A stretch of DNA of 64,000 nt from Candidatus Babelota bacterium (GTDB lineage Bacteria; Babelota; Babeliae; Babelales; Vermiphilaceae), in NCBI GenBank assembly GCA_029262555.1, contig JAJCZE010000017.1, forward strand, positions 1 to 64,000, given 5' to 3'. The position numbers were made by a program, and so were the translations under genes. Numbering within the stretch: position 1 is the stretch's first letter; every line of letters begins with the position of its first letter. Positions 17,138 through 27,149 of this stretch are shown piece by piece. Under the pieces are notes generated by a model, which saw only the letters and a program-made list of their open reading frames with translations, was not told where the DNA came from and ran no database searches.

Positions 17138-19051
17138 ATGAAACATCGAGTTGCCACAGCACTCTTACTGGTCGTTGCTATTTTAATCCCAACATTTTCT
17201 TGTGCGCGCTTTGAGACGCGGCAGAATGATGTGCTGCTTTCATTTAGCGGCAGCTTTAAGCCAGAAATGTTTGGCGGGGTGAACACCGGTCTTTTGAATA
17301 AAAATAATATTGGCAACAAGATTTGGTATATGCGCCATACGCTTGATTTCAACTTGGATGTGGCATACGGCCAAGAAACATTTGGCTCTTCTATTATTAA
17401 TACTAAATTCAATTTACGAAATAAGGGTATTTGGGGAAACCCTGAAAGCATTACTCGTACCGTTGAGGCAACTATAAAAGATGTTGACGTTGTTGAGGGT
17501 GCGCATAGACACGCAATTGCTCGCCATATTTTCTGGATGCGCGAAGGTTGGTTGGAGTTTGATCTTAGTCACTTTTTGGGCCTTTCATTTTTAAATAAGC
17601 ATAATTTTAAGTTGGGATTTTTCCCTTTTGTGCTCGGTAGGGGTATTTCTTTGGGCGCAGCGTATGCTGTTGGGCCTGAGCTTCTTGGTTTTTATAATGA
17701 CAGTGCGGTTGATCAGTTTGCACCGGGTGGATTATTGCACGGCGACATTTTAGAAGATACGCTTTCATACGATCTTTATGCTGCAACATTATTGAATAGA
17801 AGTACCGGCTTGGGAGAAACGGCCGCTGCAATTTTAGGCCAGCAATATGGCCGTCGAGAGACTCCTCAGCGTGGATCAGGAAAAATTAATTTTGTTATTG
17901 CTTCGCGCTTAAATTGGGATGTATTTAAGCATGATAAATATGGAAAATTACATGTAGAGCCTTATGTGCTTTATAATAAAGATCCAGAACAAAGAGTGCA
18001 GTTTAGAGCTGATGCATCGAGCCAGCTTGGCACGATTGGGATGGCTGCTGATTATACGCAAGATGTTTTTGAACTTGGATTTGATTACGCGTTCAATCTT
18101 GGCCAACAAAGAGTTAAGGGCTGGGATAGAAATACGGTAACAAAAGAAAATAGAGATGGGCGTGCTGTGTTCGTCAATACGCATGTACTTGATCAAAATG
18201 GAGATAGGTTGCCATTTGTTCGGGGCAATGAAGCACAACGACTTATTGACTGTTCGCCTCAGGATGAATCAGAGAATGGAAAAATTATTGATACTGTGGA
18301 TGAAAATGTTGGATTTGTAACGGGGCCAGTTACTTTAACCAACTCAGAAACTCGCTTCCGTAATCCGTATACTAATAAGTATGAAGGCTGGATGTTTGTA
18401 GTGGATGGTGGTTTTTGGGCATATAAGAAAGATCTCTTTTTAGCCGCATCCGCATGGATTGCATCAGGTGATAGCAATCCAAATGAAGAGACAAAAGATC
18501 AGCAGTATAGTGGATTTATTCCACTGCAAGAAGTGTATTCGGGCACTAAGGTGCAAACTGCGTTTTTTGGAAGAATAACGCGTCCACTTTCTGCACCAAC
18601 GACCAATCAGGCGCCAAGCCGATTTGCACAAGTAACCGATGGCTTTACCAACTTGGTAAGCTGTGGATTTAGCGCAAAGTATGAGCCGCAAGATGTTAAG
18701 ACACCATATAAGATATTTACTAATGGGCTTGCCTATTGGCAGGAAAAGCCAACGAATAAGTTTGACGCAAAGTCTGGGAAAGAGCTTGATGTACTGGCGA
18801 GCACATTTTTAGGTGTTGAGCTGAATTTGTTTTCTCATTGGTATGTTGTGAAAGATTTAAAACTTTTCTTTGTAGGATCTGTGTTTTTCCCGGGAGCTCA
18901 CTTTAGGCAAATTAAGGGCAAGCCATTGGATGCTGCTCAAAAACGCCAATTAGATCGCCTGGATAGAACAGGATTTGATGAAGATCGCATTCCTAACGTG
19001 GGTGCAGATACTGCGTATACCTTCAATTTAGGTGTAGAGTATAGATTTTAG
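17138..19051 (+). CDS. Outer-membrane beta-barrel protein, porin-like
   Basis: Large exported protein of 637 aa with a clear signal peptide (MKHRVATALLLVVAILIPTFSCA). The rest is rich in alternating polar and aromatic residues, with many strand-like segments. It ends in TAYTFNLGVEYRF, a C-terminal Phe pattern recognised by the BAM machinery. This supports an outer-membrane barrel, perhaps a channel for host metabolites. The Cys at the signal end (TFSCARF) is not a good lipobox. AAGGAG lies directly upstream of the ATG. I cannot name the family or its substrate. Confidence 0.7.
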   Translation: MKHRVATALLLVVAILIPTFSCARFETRQNDVLLSFSGSFKPEMFGGVNTGLLNKNNIGNKIWYMRHTLDFNLDVAYGQETFGSSIINTKFNLRNKGIWGNPESITRTVEATIKDVDVVEGAHRHAIARHIFWMREGWLEFDLSHFLGLSFLNKHNFKLGFFPFVLGRGISLGAAYAVGPELLGFYNDSAVDQFAPGGLLHGDILEDTLSYDLYAATLLNRSTGLGETAAAILGQQYGRRETPQRGSGKINFVIASRLNWDVFKHDKYGKLHVEPYVLYNKDPEQRVQFRADASSQLGTIGMAADYTQDVFELGFDYAFNLGQQRVKGWDRNTVTKENRDGRAVFVNTHVLDQNGDRLPFVRGNEAQRLIDCSPQDESENGKIIDTVDENVGFVTGPVTLTNSETRFRNPYTNKYEGWMFVVDGGFWAYKKDLFLAASAWIASGDSNPNEETKDQQYSGFIPLQEVYSGTKVQTAFFGRITRPLSAPTTNQAPSRFAQVTDGFTNLVSCGFSAKYEPQDVKTPYKIFTNGLAYWQEKPTNKFDAKSGKELDVLASTFLGVELNLFSHWYVVKDLKLFFVGSVFFPGAHFRQIKGKPLDAAQKRQLDRLDRTGFDEDRIPNVGADTAYTFNLGVEYRF

Positions 19052-19076
19052 AAAAATGATTTTTTAAAGGGTATGT

Positions 19077-20849
19077 ATGCAATCAACTCAGCGCACAATC
19101 GGATGCGGCCTTGTCGGTTCGGGTCTTCTTTCAAAAAAAATATGTCTTTTTGGGTGGGTTCACCGTCGGCGTGATCATGGTGGTCTGATTTTCATTGATC
19201 TTCGTGATCGTTCTGGATTGATGCAGCTTGTTTTTAATCCTGACTTTTCAAAGTCTGCACATGATATCGCGCATCAACTTCGATCTGAGTATGTGATTGC
19301 CGTATGCGGTACAGTAGTTGAGCGAACTCCAGAGACAGTGAATGATGAATTGCCGACTGGTAAGTATGAATTACAAGTGGATACACTTGAGGTATTAAAC
19401 AAGGCAAAAGCTATTCCATTTATGCTTGATGAGGCAGCTCAGGTTGATGAAGAGTTGCGCTTGAAGTATCGCTATCTTGATTTGCGCCGTCCTGAAATGC
19501 GTAAGAAGTTTGAACTTCGTAATAACGTTATCTTTGCGATGCGTGAATTTTTCCATAACGATGATTTTTATGAAATCGAGACCCCTATCCTTACTAAAAA
19601 CACTCCAGAGGGAGCTCGTGAATTTTTAGTGCCTTCTCGCATGCATGGTGGAAGTTTTTATGCGATGCCTCAATCGCCACAACTTTATAAGCAACTTTTA
19701 ATGGCGAGTGGAATGGAAAAGTATTTCCAAGTTGCCCGTTGTTTTCGCGATGAAGATTTACGTTCTGATCGGCAGCCAGAATTTACACAACTTGATGTTG
19801 AGATGTCTTTTGTTGATGAAGAGCAGGTAATGAGTGCTACCGAGCGCATGCTTGCATATATGTATAAAAAAGCACTGGGTAAAGATATTTCAATCCCGTT
19901 TTCTCGTATGCCCTATGATAAAGCATTTGCACAGTATGGAAGCGATAAGCCAGACGTTCGTTTTGAATTAAAAATAGAAGATTGCACGTCGTTGTTTGAA
20001 AATACTGAATTAAAATTCATGCGTTCTATCTTAGAAAAAGGCGGCAAAATTGGTGCATTGCATGTTGAAGGGCGCCAGTTCTCTCGCGGTGACTTAGATA
20101 AATGGGTCTCGCGCGCCACTGATCTTGGAGCAAAAGGGCTTGTATTTATTCACGTAAAAGATACAGATAAATTAGAGTCGCCGATTTCAAAATTTCTTCC
20201 TTCAGATTTTTTTGAACAAGCACAAGTATTGTTTCCAACGATTGCACAAGGCAGCACGCTCTTTTTAGTTGCAGGCCCATATAAAGATTCATGGGAAGTG
20301 CTTGGCAGACTTCGCTTAGAAGTTGCAAATCAATTGCAAATGATTCCAAAAGATACCGATGCATTTATTTGGATTACTGACTTTCCATTGTTTGAGTATG
20401 ACGATCAAACCAAACAGTGGAATGCGGTGCATCATCCATTCACGAGCCCAAAAGAGGGATGGGATGATCTTGAACCATCTCAAATGAAAGCCCGTGCATA
20501 CGATATTGTACTGAATGGCGTGGAGCTTGGTGGTGGATCTATTCGAATTCACAAACCAGAAATGCAACGCAAAATATTTGAGCTGCTTGGATTGGATGCG
20601 CAGAAAATGCAAGATAAGTTTGGCTTTTTGCTTGAAGCGCAAGAGCTTGGTTTCCCACCACACGGTGGAATTGCGTTGGGGCTTGATCGTTTAATTATGC
20701 TTATGACTCGCTCACAATCGATTCGTGAAGTAATTGCATTTCCAAAAACGCAACGAGGCAATGATCCATTAATGGAATCTCCAACTCTCGTTGATGAAAA
20801 ACAATTACGAGAATATGGATTGCGCTTGATGCCAGGAAAAAAAGAGTAG
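19077..20849 (+). CDS. aspS: Aspartyl-tRNA synthetase
   Basis: Class II synthetase of 590 aa, the length of bacterial AspRS. The N-terminal OB fold binds the anticodon (GWVHRRRDHGGLIFIDLRD). Motif 2 is seen at FQVARCFRDEDLRSDRQPEF and motif 3 at GIALGLDRLIML. The bacterial GAD insertion domain lies at roughly 290-410. The sequence HHPFTSPK is also typical. It is 25 bases downstream of the barrel protein. I cannot tell whether it also charges tRNA-Asn. Confidence 0.96.
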   Translation: MQSTQRTIGCGLVGSGLLSKKICLFGWVHRRRDHGGLIFIDLRDRSGLMQLVFNPDFSKSAHDIAHQLRSEYVIAVCGTVVERTPETVNDELPTGKYELQVDTLEVLNKAKAIPFMLDEAAQVDEELRLKYRYLDLRRPEMRKKFELRNNVIFAMREFFHNDDFYEIETPILTKNTPEGAREFLVPSRMHGGSFYAMPQSPQLYKQLLMASGMEKYFQVARCFRDEDLRSDRQPEFTQLDVEMSFVDEEQVMSATERMLAYMYKKALGKDISIPFSRMPYDKAFAQYGSDKPDVRFELKIEDCTSLFENTELKFMRSILEKGGKIGALHVEGRQFSRGDLDKWVSRATDLGAKGLVFIHVKDTDKLESPISKFLPSDFFEQAQVLFPTIAQGSTLFLVAGPYKDSWEVLGRLRLEVANQLQMIPKDTDAFIWITDFPLFEYDDQTKQWNAVHHPFTSPKEGWDDLEPSQMKARAYDIVLNGVELGGGSIRIHKPEMQRKIFELLGLDAQKMQDKFGFLLEAQELGFPPHGGIALGLDRLIMLMTRSQSIREVIAFPKTQRGNDPLMESPTLVDEKQLREYGLRLMPGKKE

Positions 20850-20856
20850 CTCATTT

Positions 20857-21013
20857 CTCCTTCCGTTCGCCCTGAGCTTGTCGAAGGGTTTATAAATTTT
20901 CTTAATAATTATTGTTTTGAACCTGAAAAAAGCATTGCAAAATTACAATTCTCAAGTCTTGCAACATTTGACCGTTCGAAACCCTTCGACACGCTCAGGG
21001 CGAACGGAGGGAG
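20857..21013. repeat. Palindromic repeat element, copy A
   Basis: Two 34-base arms, 20857-20890 and 20980-21013, are inverted copies with two mismatches and enclose an 89-base AT-rich centre. The core is GCCCTGAGCTTGTCGAAGGG. The same core occurs inside uvrC (41119-41207) and a related version lies at 36435-36556. The element occupies most of the 316-base aspS-eno gap; the rest (21014-21165) is AT-rich upstream DNA for eno. It resembles REP/BIME or palindromic elements of other bacteria and might also act as a transcript hairpin. Confidence 0.85.
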
Positions 21014-21165
21014 AGTTAAATACTTTTTTGAATTTCAAGATTAGAACAGATCCCATTTCATATAGTTTTTAATTTCTTGATTCAATTAAACGTAGCTATT
21101 TGATAAAAATTTTCGATACGCTACTACAGTAATCTTCAGTAAGCCAAAAAAAAGGGGGCTCAAAC

Positions 21166-22425
21166 ATGAAGATACTTTCAGTAACTGCGCGAGAAATATA
21201 TGATTCTCGAGGTAATCCAACTATCGAATGCACCGTTGAATTAGAAAACGGTAAGCATGCGATTGCGAGTGTTCCTTCTGGGGCATCTCGTGGAACACAT
21301 GAGGTGTTTGAATTACGCGATGGCGGAATTCGCCTTATGGGACAAGGTGTGCAAAAAGCTGTGCAAGCAATTGAAACTGTGATTGCGCCCGCACTACTTG
21401 GGCATGAAGCAAATTTTATTCAAGTCGATACCTTATTACGTGAATTAGATGGTACTGAAAATAAATCGGTATTGGGTGGTAATACTATGCTTGCAGTGAG
21501 TATGGCAGTGTGCCGTGCGCAAGCGATCGCAGAAGAGATTGAGCTGTATGAATTGATGGCATATTTGTGCGAATTTGAGACCGTCTCCCTTTCTTATCCA
21601 ATGTTTAATATGATTAATGGCGGTGTGCATGCATCGAATCATTTGCAAGTTCAAGAATTTATGGTAATTCCGGTTGGGATTAATTCGTTTCATGCTGCTA
21701 TGGAAGCCGGATCAGATTTTTTTCATATTCTAAAAAAACTACTTGAGCAAAAAGGATATTCAACTGCCGTTGGTGATGAGGGCGGTTTTGCGCCAGCATT
21801 CGATCATGAACAACAAGCATTAGATTTCCTTATGGAAACGATCGAATACATGCAGCATGAATATGGTATTTCTATGATGATTGCGCTTGATGTAGCCGCA
21901 TCGCAATTTTATGATAAAAAAATGGAAATGTATCATTGGCAGGGCAAACTTGTTTCATCTGATGAGATGATACATTGGTATAAACAGTTGGCCGAAACCT
22001 ATCCGCTTTATGCAATTGAAGATGGATTGGCTGAAGATGATTGGCAGGGGTGGGTGAATCTGTATGATGCGCTTGGAAGCAAAATTGCGATTATTGGAGA
22101 CGATCTTTTTGCAACAAATGCAGATCGGATCTACCAAGGCATTGATGCAAATGTAGCCAATACTGTGATCATTAAGCCAAATCAGGTTGGTACTATTACT
22201 GAAGCATTACAGGCAATAAAGCTCTGCAAGGCGCATGGTAAGAATATTATTGCATCTCATCGATCAGGCGAGACCAACGATTCATTTATTGCAGACTTAG
22301 CGGTTGCCGCAAGTGCTGGTCAGATTAAGGCGGGTGGTTTATCCCGCGGTGAGCGGCTTGCAAAGTATAACCGACTACTTGAAATAGAGAATCAGCTATT
22401 GAATGTGATTGCTAAAAACGAGTAA
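21166..22425 (+). CDS. eno: Enolase
   Basis: Converts 2-phosphoglycerate to phosphoenolpyruvate in glycolysis. The 419-aa protein has the N-terminal motif YDSRGNPT and the flexible loop PSGASRGTHE. It also has MINGGVHASNHLQVQEFM, the metal ligands in ALDVAAS, AIEDGLAEDDW and GDDLF, catalytic Lys in IIKPNQVGT, and SHRSGETND. All look intact. A GGGGG-type ribosome site lies shortly upstream of the ATG. Together with tpiA and ldh it indicates at least a lower glycolytic route. Confidence 0.96.
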   Translation: MKILSVTAREIYDSRGNPTIECTVELENGKHAIASVPSGASRGTHEVFELRDGGIRLMGQGVQKAVQAIETVIAPALLGHEANFIQVDTLLRELDGTENKSVLGGNTMLAVSMAVCRAQAIAEEIELYELMAYLCEFETVSLSYPMFNMINGGVHASNHLQVQEFMVIPVGINSFHAAMEAGSDFFHILKKLLEQKGYSTAVGDEGGFAPAFDHEQQALDFLMETIEYMQHEYGISMMIALDVAASQFYDKKMEMYHWQGKLVSSDEMIHWYKQLAETYPLYAIEDGLAEDDWQGWVNLYDALGSKIAIIGDDLFATNADRIYQGIDANVANTVIIKPNQVGTITEALQAIKLCKAHGKNIIASHRSGETNDSFIADLAVAASAGQIKAGGLSRGERLAKYNRLLEIENQLLNVIAKNE

Positions 22426-22449
22426 TAATTGAATCTTTTACGATTATTC

Positions 22450-24870
22450 TTATTTAGCATTGTGCGCCACAGTATCAGGCTGTAATTCTGTAAATGGATT
22501 TTCTACTTCATTAAATAATTTTTTTAATTGGTCATCTTGCTCTTTTGATTGTTGCACAAAGAGAGATCGGGTTTCGGATTGCTTTTTTGGCGCCTTAGTT
22601 GGACTGATATCTGCTCGCGGCATTGGCGCTTGCGCAAACCGTTCATCATTTTTAAGAAAATCGTCAGTAAATTCTTCTGTTGGTGATTTCTGATCCGTGA
22701 AAAACCATCGCGTGATTGGATCTTTTAATGAATCAAACATACCGCCCTCTTTTGCGATTGTGCGCGTGATTCCTAAATAATCTTTCGTGTACTCATACAT
22801 TCCTTCTCTATTACGAGGAAGGATTACCGTTGGCGATATAAATACGGTTAAGTTGGTGCGTTGCTTTGTCTTAGTTCGTTTTTTAAAGAGCCAGCCAATA
22901 AGCGGTATTTTTGCCAGTACGGGAGTTTCAGTTTCAGCATCTTGTTCGTTAGATCGAATTAATCCACCCAGTGCTAAAATATCACCAGTATTAACGGTTA
23001 CGTTGGTAGTTACATTACGCGTGGTCCGTGTATCATCACTACTGGATTTGAATTGATCGATATCGATAACCACCTGCAAATTAACTGCGTTATCTTTTTC
23101 ATTAGAAAGAGCAATCCGTGGCGTAATTTCCACCAATAATTTTGCTTCAATATTTTCTCGAGTTGCCACTACGTTACCCCCAGCGCTACCCGATGCAGGG
23201 CCTTGTAGAACACGTGTTTCAGAGATTTTAATTGTAGCCTTTTTATCGCTGGTGGAAATAATATGCGGATGCGAAAGAATTTTACTGTGATCTAAGAGTT
23301 TTACAATTTGCGTGATGCCCCACGTTTTTCCATCATTATCATTAAATGAAAGCACTGTGCTTCCAGGAGTAAGGCCAGTTGCAATACTAGTCTCGCCATC
23401 TTGCACTCGTGTACCATTTGCATCAACTCCAAACGTGCGAAGCATATCAGCAGAAGATGGTTGTCCCGTTTGATCAGTAATAAATCCAACAGTGTTAGTA
23501 ACGTCATCAGGGGGGGCAGTGCCATCGCCTAATGTTTTCACCATTGCGCCGGGTGCTAAATGTGCCGACTGAAATGCAGTATCTCCCGCCATTGGAATTT
23601 TTTCAGGGTTTCTGAGTGCAGTTCCTAATGCGCGACTATCATCAAGAGTAAGATCGGTAATCAATACCTCAATTAGCACTTGTGGAGAAGGTTGATCAAG
23701 TTTTCCAATGAGCGTCTCTATACGCTTCCAATCATCATTTCGGCAGGCAATAATTAATGTATTTCCTCCATAAAATGCTGATTCTGCACCGCCCCCTTCT
23801 TCTCCTCCAGATGCAACTTCTGAATTCTCTGGTGTATCTACTGCGATAATAACTTCATCAAAATAGCGCTGCGGGCCAACGGCTGTTTGACGTCCTGCCG
23901 TTGATTGCTCAGTGCCCCCTTGTTGGCTTTGCAGAAGTACGCTTTCGAGCACCTTTGCAAAATCGGTAGCGTTCAAATATTGCAAGCTATAGGTATGTAA
24001 CACAGACTTTCCAGAATCCTGCGCTACATCAAGATAGTTTTTGATAAAATTTCTCGTGCGATCGATTGCTTGTGGGCGGCCTAATACAATAATATTATTG
24101 CGCCGTTCATTGGCAACCATTTTAAGATGCTTAGAAAAAAACATAGACTCAGATGGTTTTTTAGTATCAAGGCGATAACGATTCCCATCATTAGATTGCA
24201 TAATTTTATTATTAAAAAGATCAGCTATTGTTTTAGCCTGCGTGTGTTGTAACTGAATTATTTCCATTTTTTCTTGAAATCCGGGCCGATCAAGGCTTGC
24301 AATTACCGGCATGATTCCACGAATATCATTTGATTGCGCCATTACAATCAGCATATTGCTTGTTGGATCTATCTTATAAAATGAGTTGGCAGGGAGCCAT
24401 GCTTTTAATACTGTAATAACTTCATTTTCTGCCTCTTGCCCTTCTGATTTAATGTTGGCAAGTGGATACATATAACGAATTCGTGCATCAGTGGCAGGGA
24501 GTGATTCATAAGGCATGCCTACATATAATGGCACCGGCTCTCTACTAATAGAGGGGCTATTTTTTATTACTTCTTGATATGTTGGGTAAGGAATAATGCT
24601 ATATCCGGCAATAGAAAGAATGGTTTGCAGAAGAGACCATGCTTTATCTACGCTGATTTTTTCATCAAGATGCCATGTTACCGTGCCGGTTACTTTATCT
24701 TCGGCCTTGGTAGGCAATAAGATATTAACACCCTTTTTAGTGGCCACGTAGGTGATTACGTTTGTGAGCTCTTCTTGATTAAAGCTAAAAGAAATGCGTT
24801 CGTCAGCATCGATAGCATTACATGATGCGGTAGAGAAGAGAATGATAAAAAAATGCAGTAATAATCTCAT
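22450..24870 (-). CDS. Second secretin of the type II-like system (GspD-like)
   Basis: Outer-membrane secretin of 806 aa. A signal peptide is followed by an N0 domain (ISFSFNQEELTNVITYVATK), N1-N3-like repeats (including IMPVIASLDRPG and RIETLIGKLDQPSPQVLIEVLI) and the C-terminal gate domain with ILALGGLIRS and PLIGWLFKKRTK. It ends in a hydrophilic tail of about 120 residues. It is the last gene of the operon and starts four bases after gspM. It is clearly related to, but different from, the 921-aa secretin three genes upstream. Whether it forms its own channel or mixes with the other is unknown. Confidence 0.88.
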   Translation of the reverse strand: MRLLLHFFIILFSTASCNAIDADERISFSFNQEELTNVITYVATKKGVNILLPTKAEDKVTGTVTWHLDEKISVDKAWSLLQTILSIAGYSIIPYPTYQEVIKNSPSISREPVPLYVGMPYESLPATDARIRYMYPLANIKSEGQEAENEVITVLKAWLPANSFYKIDPTSNMLIVMAQSNDIRGIMPVIASLDRPGFQEKMEIIQLQHTQAKTIADLFNNKIMQSNDGNRYRLDTKKPSESMFFSKHLKMVANERRNNIIVLGRPQAIDRTRNFIKNYLDVAQDSGKSVLHTYSLQYLNATDFAKVLESVLLQSQQGGTEQSTAGRQTAVGPQRYFDEVIIAVDTPENSEVASGGEEGGGAESAFYGGNTLIIACRNDDWKRIETLIGKLDQPSPQVLIEVLITDLTLDDSRALGTALRNPEKIPMAGDTAFQSAHLAPGAMVKTLGDGTAPPDDVTNTVGFITDQTGQPSSADMLRTFGVDANGTRVQDGETSIATGLTPGSTVLSFNDNDGKTWGITQIVKLLDHSKILSHPHIISTSDKKATIKISETRVLQGPASGSAGGNVVATRENIEAKLLVEITPRIALSNEKDNAVNLQVVIDIDQFKSSSDDTRTTRNVTTNVTVNTGDILALGGLIRSNEQDAETETPVLAKIPLIGWLFKKRTKTKQRTNLTVFISPTVILPRNREGMYEYTKDYLGITRTIAKEGGMFDSLKDPITRWFFTDQKSPTEEFTDDFLKNDERFAQAPMPRADISPTKAPKKQSETRSLFVQQSKEQDDQLKKLFNEVENPFTELQPDTVAHNAK

Positions 24871-24874
24871 ACCG

Positions 24875-25453
24875 TTACTCCGTTGATTCGCTCGTTTCTT
24901 TTGGTTTTGGCTCTAAGGTAGCAATAGTTAAAGTAGCATCGATACTATTTTGTTGTTTTTTTGAAGGGGTGATATCAAGTTCTTTGATAAATACCCGCTT
25001 ATTGAGTTCGACTTCTTGTAAAAGCTCTGCGAGTTGCTTCATTGATATTGCAGTAAAGCGGGATTGTAAAATACTTTCTTGATATTTTCCTTCCTGTGAT
25101 GCGGTGGTAACTTCCGTTGATGATTTTTTTTGCGCAAGGCCAAGTTTTTCAATTAAGTCTTCAAAGTAGCCTGCAATTTTAAAATTTTTATCTTGCGCTA
25201 ATACTGCATCAATCTCTTTTTGATCTTTTTTAATGCGCTGTGCTTTATCAAGAATTGTTTTTGCTTGTTCGCGTAATTCATTAATAGCAAATGCTTCTTG
25301 CTTGAGTTTACTTACCGTACGATAATAGTTGAAAAAAAGCAGCGCGAGCGCAAGCGTGATTATTCCAAGTATTCCAATTATATATTGGAAAAATCGCTTT
25401 TGATCGATCGAGTTAAAATAGGCTTGCATTTTATCTAATAGTTCCATTTTCAT
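24875..25453 (-). CDS. GspM/PilO-like inner-membrane assembly protein
   Basis: Small bitopic membrane protein of about 192 aa: a short cytoplasmic start, one membrane helix (FFQYIIGILGIITLALALLF), a coiled-coil region (about 50-90) and a C-terminal alpha/beta domain. This is the architecture of GspM and PilO, which pair with GspL or PilN. Sequence similarity is weak, so the call rests mainly on position directly after gspL and on architecture. I start it at the ATG at 25453, just after the gspL stop; an upstream ATG at 25477 would overlap gspL. Confidence 0.65.
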   Translation of the reverse strand: MKMELLDKMQAYFNSIDQKRFFQYIIGILGIITLALALLFFNYYRTVSKLKQEAFAINELREQAKTILDKAQRIKKDQKEIDAVLAQDKNFKIAGYFEDLIEKLGLAQKKSSTEVTTASQEGKYQESILQSRFTAISMKQLAELLQEVELNKRVFIKELDITPSKKQQNSIDATLTIATLEPKPKETSESTE

Positions 25454-25457
25454 TCCA

Positions 25458-27149
25458 TTATACGTTACGCGTTGCAATAATTTTCATTGCAAACGCGGTA
25501 TCGCTCTGCCCTTCAACATAGCTGAACAGTTTTGACTCTCGCAATGCCTGCTCAAGTTTTTTTAATGCAGCATAATCTTTTACTTGCGCTTTGAGAGTTA
25601 TTTCTCCTTGCGCTCCATCTACAATAGAAAGCTGCTCTGGTATAAATCCTAGCTCCTGCTTATTGATACGGCTTGTTAATTCGAGCAAGTATTCCAAAAA
25701 TGATGCCCTATTTTGGCTTGAGAATGCGCGCCATACCACCTCTTCTTTTTCAAGCTCTAGGTTTGCAGAAGTTATCACTTCTTCAAGATCATCATCTTCT
25801 TCAGGTATCTCTGGAAATCGTTCTTGTAAGGCTTCGACAGCTTCTTCTTGGGATGCAGTAATTTCTGATTGAAGACGGCGTCCTTGGATAATTGTTTGAG
25901 AGATAATAATGCCAAAAAGAACAACGACTAATACACCTGCAGCAATAAGCTGCTTTAAAAGCATCATTTGTGCAGGAGGGGCAAATTCCCCCTTTAGTAA
26001 ATTGAAACCTTGCGTGGCAGGTGTCGCAATGGCGACGGCAGTGCTCAGTACTACTGGTTGAGAAAGAGTAAGTTGTGATGCAATGTTAAACTGTTTATTT
26101 TCAGTTATTTTTTGTATATCAAAGAGCTCGCATGGGGTGCTGAGTTGCTCTTGCGCAATTGAGGCAATATTTTTTATCTCCGCTCCCGATCCACACAAGA
26201 GAATTTTTTCAATACTATTTTTTTGTAATTGATTAAATGTGGAGGTAAGCGCAAATTGTAGCTTATTAAAAAATGCAGTGAGGCTGTTTTTGATTACTAC
26301 GTTATTGCCTTCAGATCCACCTTGCTCTAATCCAAATCGAAGCAGATGATCCATGACTTGTTGCGGTTTTAAATCTGCAGAGCTACCAGCATCTTTTGCT
26401 ACGGTGGCAAGCCCATAGCCGAGCGTGCGAATAATACGAAGTTGGCCATCCACGATTGTTACAATATTGGTGCTATGCATATTTAAATCAATGAGTGCCA
26501 ATGATCCAGTAAGTGATTGGTATGCAGGAATTTGTGTATAGAGTCCATACAGCGCAAACATATCAACCGTGATTTTACTTGGGTGATACCCAGCCTTTTC
26601 AAAGAGCGCAAGATGCTCGGAAACATGTTTTTTTTGTGCTGCAGCTACTAATACTTGAGCGCTCTTTTCTTCTTCATTCACGTGCGTAATAATAAAATCA
26701 ATGACCGCTTCATTAGCTGAAAAAGGTAAAAGAGGCGCTACTTCAAAGTGTATTACCATGCTGATTTTATCACGAGTAGTGAAAGGTAATCTCAGTTCTT
26801 TAAATACAACTACTCCGCTTGAAAGTGCTGTATTGATCTGATCAAAGGGCCCCATTTGTTCACACAGTGCAGAAAGAGTATTTGCTATTCGATTTTCTTG
26901 CATATCTACGTGCTTAACATTCTCTTGCTCATCTTTCTTTTCGGTGCCCTCTGGTTCGTTTTTTTGCTCGGGGCCGTTATGCTCTCCATTTAAGGGGAGT
27001 GAGAGTTGTTTTGCAATAGTGATCGTTGCTCCTTGTGCAACGATGAGCGATCCGTTTATTTGCGTTTTTGTAATATCAACGCCCAAGATACGCTGACGAA
27101 ATATGTAGTATGAGCCGATTTTTTCCGGTAAAAAAATATCTTGTATCAT
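25458..27149 (-). CDS. GspL-like protein (PilM-PilN type fusion)
   Basis: 563 aa. Residues 1-375 form an actin-like ATPase fold (start YIFRQRILGVDITKTQING; later ALIDLNMHSTNIV and KILLCGSGAEI), as in PilM and the cytoplasmic part of GspL. A charged Glu/Lys insertion lies near 65-90. One membrane helix sits at about 400-420, then a coiled coil and a periplasmic ferredoxin-like domain at the end. This is the GspL layout that links the cytoplasmic ATPase to the periplasmic rings. The start ATG overlaps the stop of the first gspD (ATGA). Confidence 0.8.
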   Translation of the reverse strand: MIQDIFLPEKIGSYYIFRQRILGVDITKTQINGSLIVAQGATITIAKQLSLPLNGEHNGPEQKNEPEGTEKKDEQENVKHVDMQENRIANTLSALCEQMGPFDQINTALSSGVVVFKELRLPFTTRDKISMVIHFEVAPLLPFSANEAVIDFIITHVNEEEKSAQVLVAAAQKKHVSEHLALFEKAGYHPSKITVDMFALYGLYTQIPAYQSLTGSLALIDLNMHSTNIVTIVDGQLRIIRTLGYGLATVAKDAGSSADLKPQQVMDHLLRFGLEQGGSEGNNVVIKNSLTAFFNKLQFALTSTFNQLQKNSIEKILLCGSGAEIKNIASIAQEQLSTPCELFDIQKITENKQFNIASQLTLSQPVVLSTAVAIATPATQGFNLLKGEFAPPAQMMLLKQLIAAGVLVVVLFGIIISQTIIQGRRLQSEITASQEEAVEALQERFPEIPEEDDDLEEVITSANLELEKEEVVWRAFSSQNRASFLEYLLELTSRINKQELGFIPEQLSIVDGAQGEITLKAQVKDYAALKKLEQALRESKLFSYVEGQSDTAFAMKIIATRNV

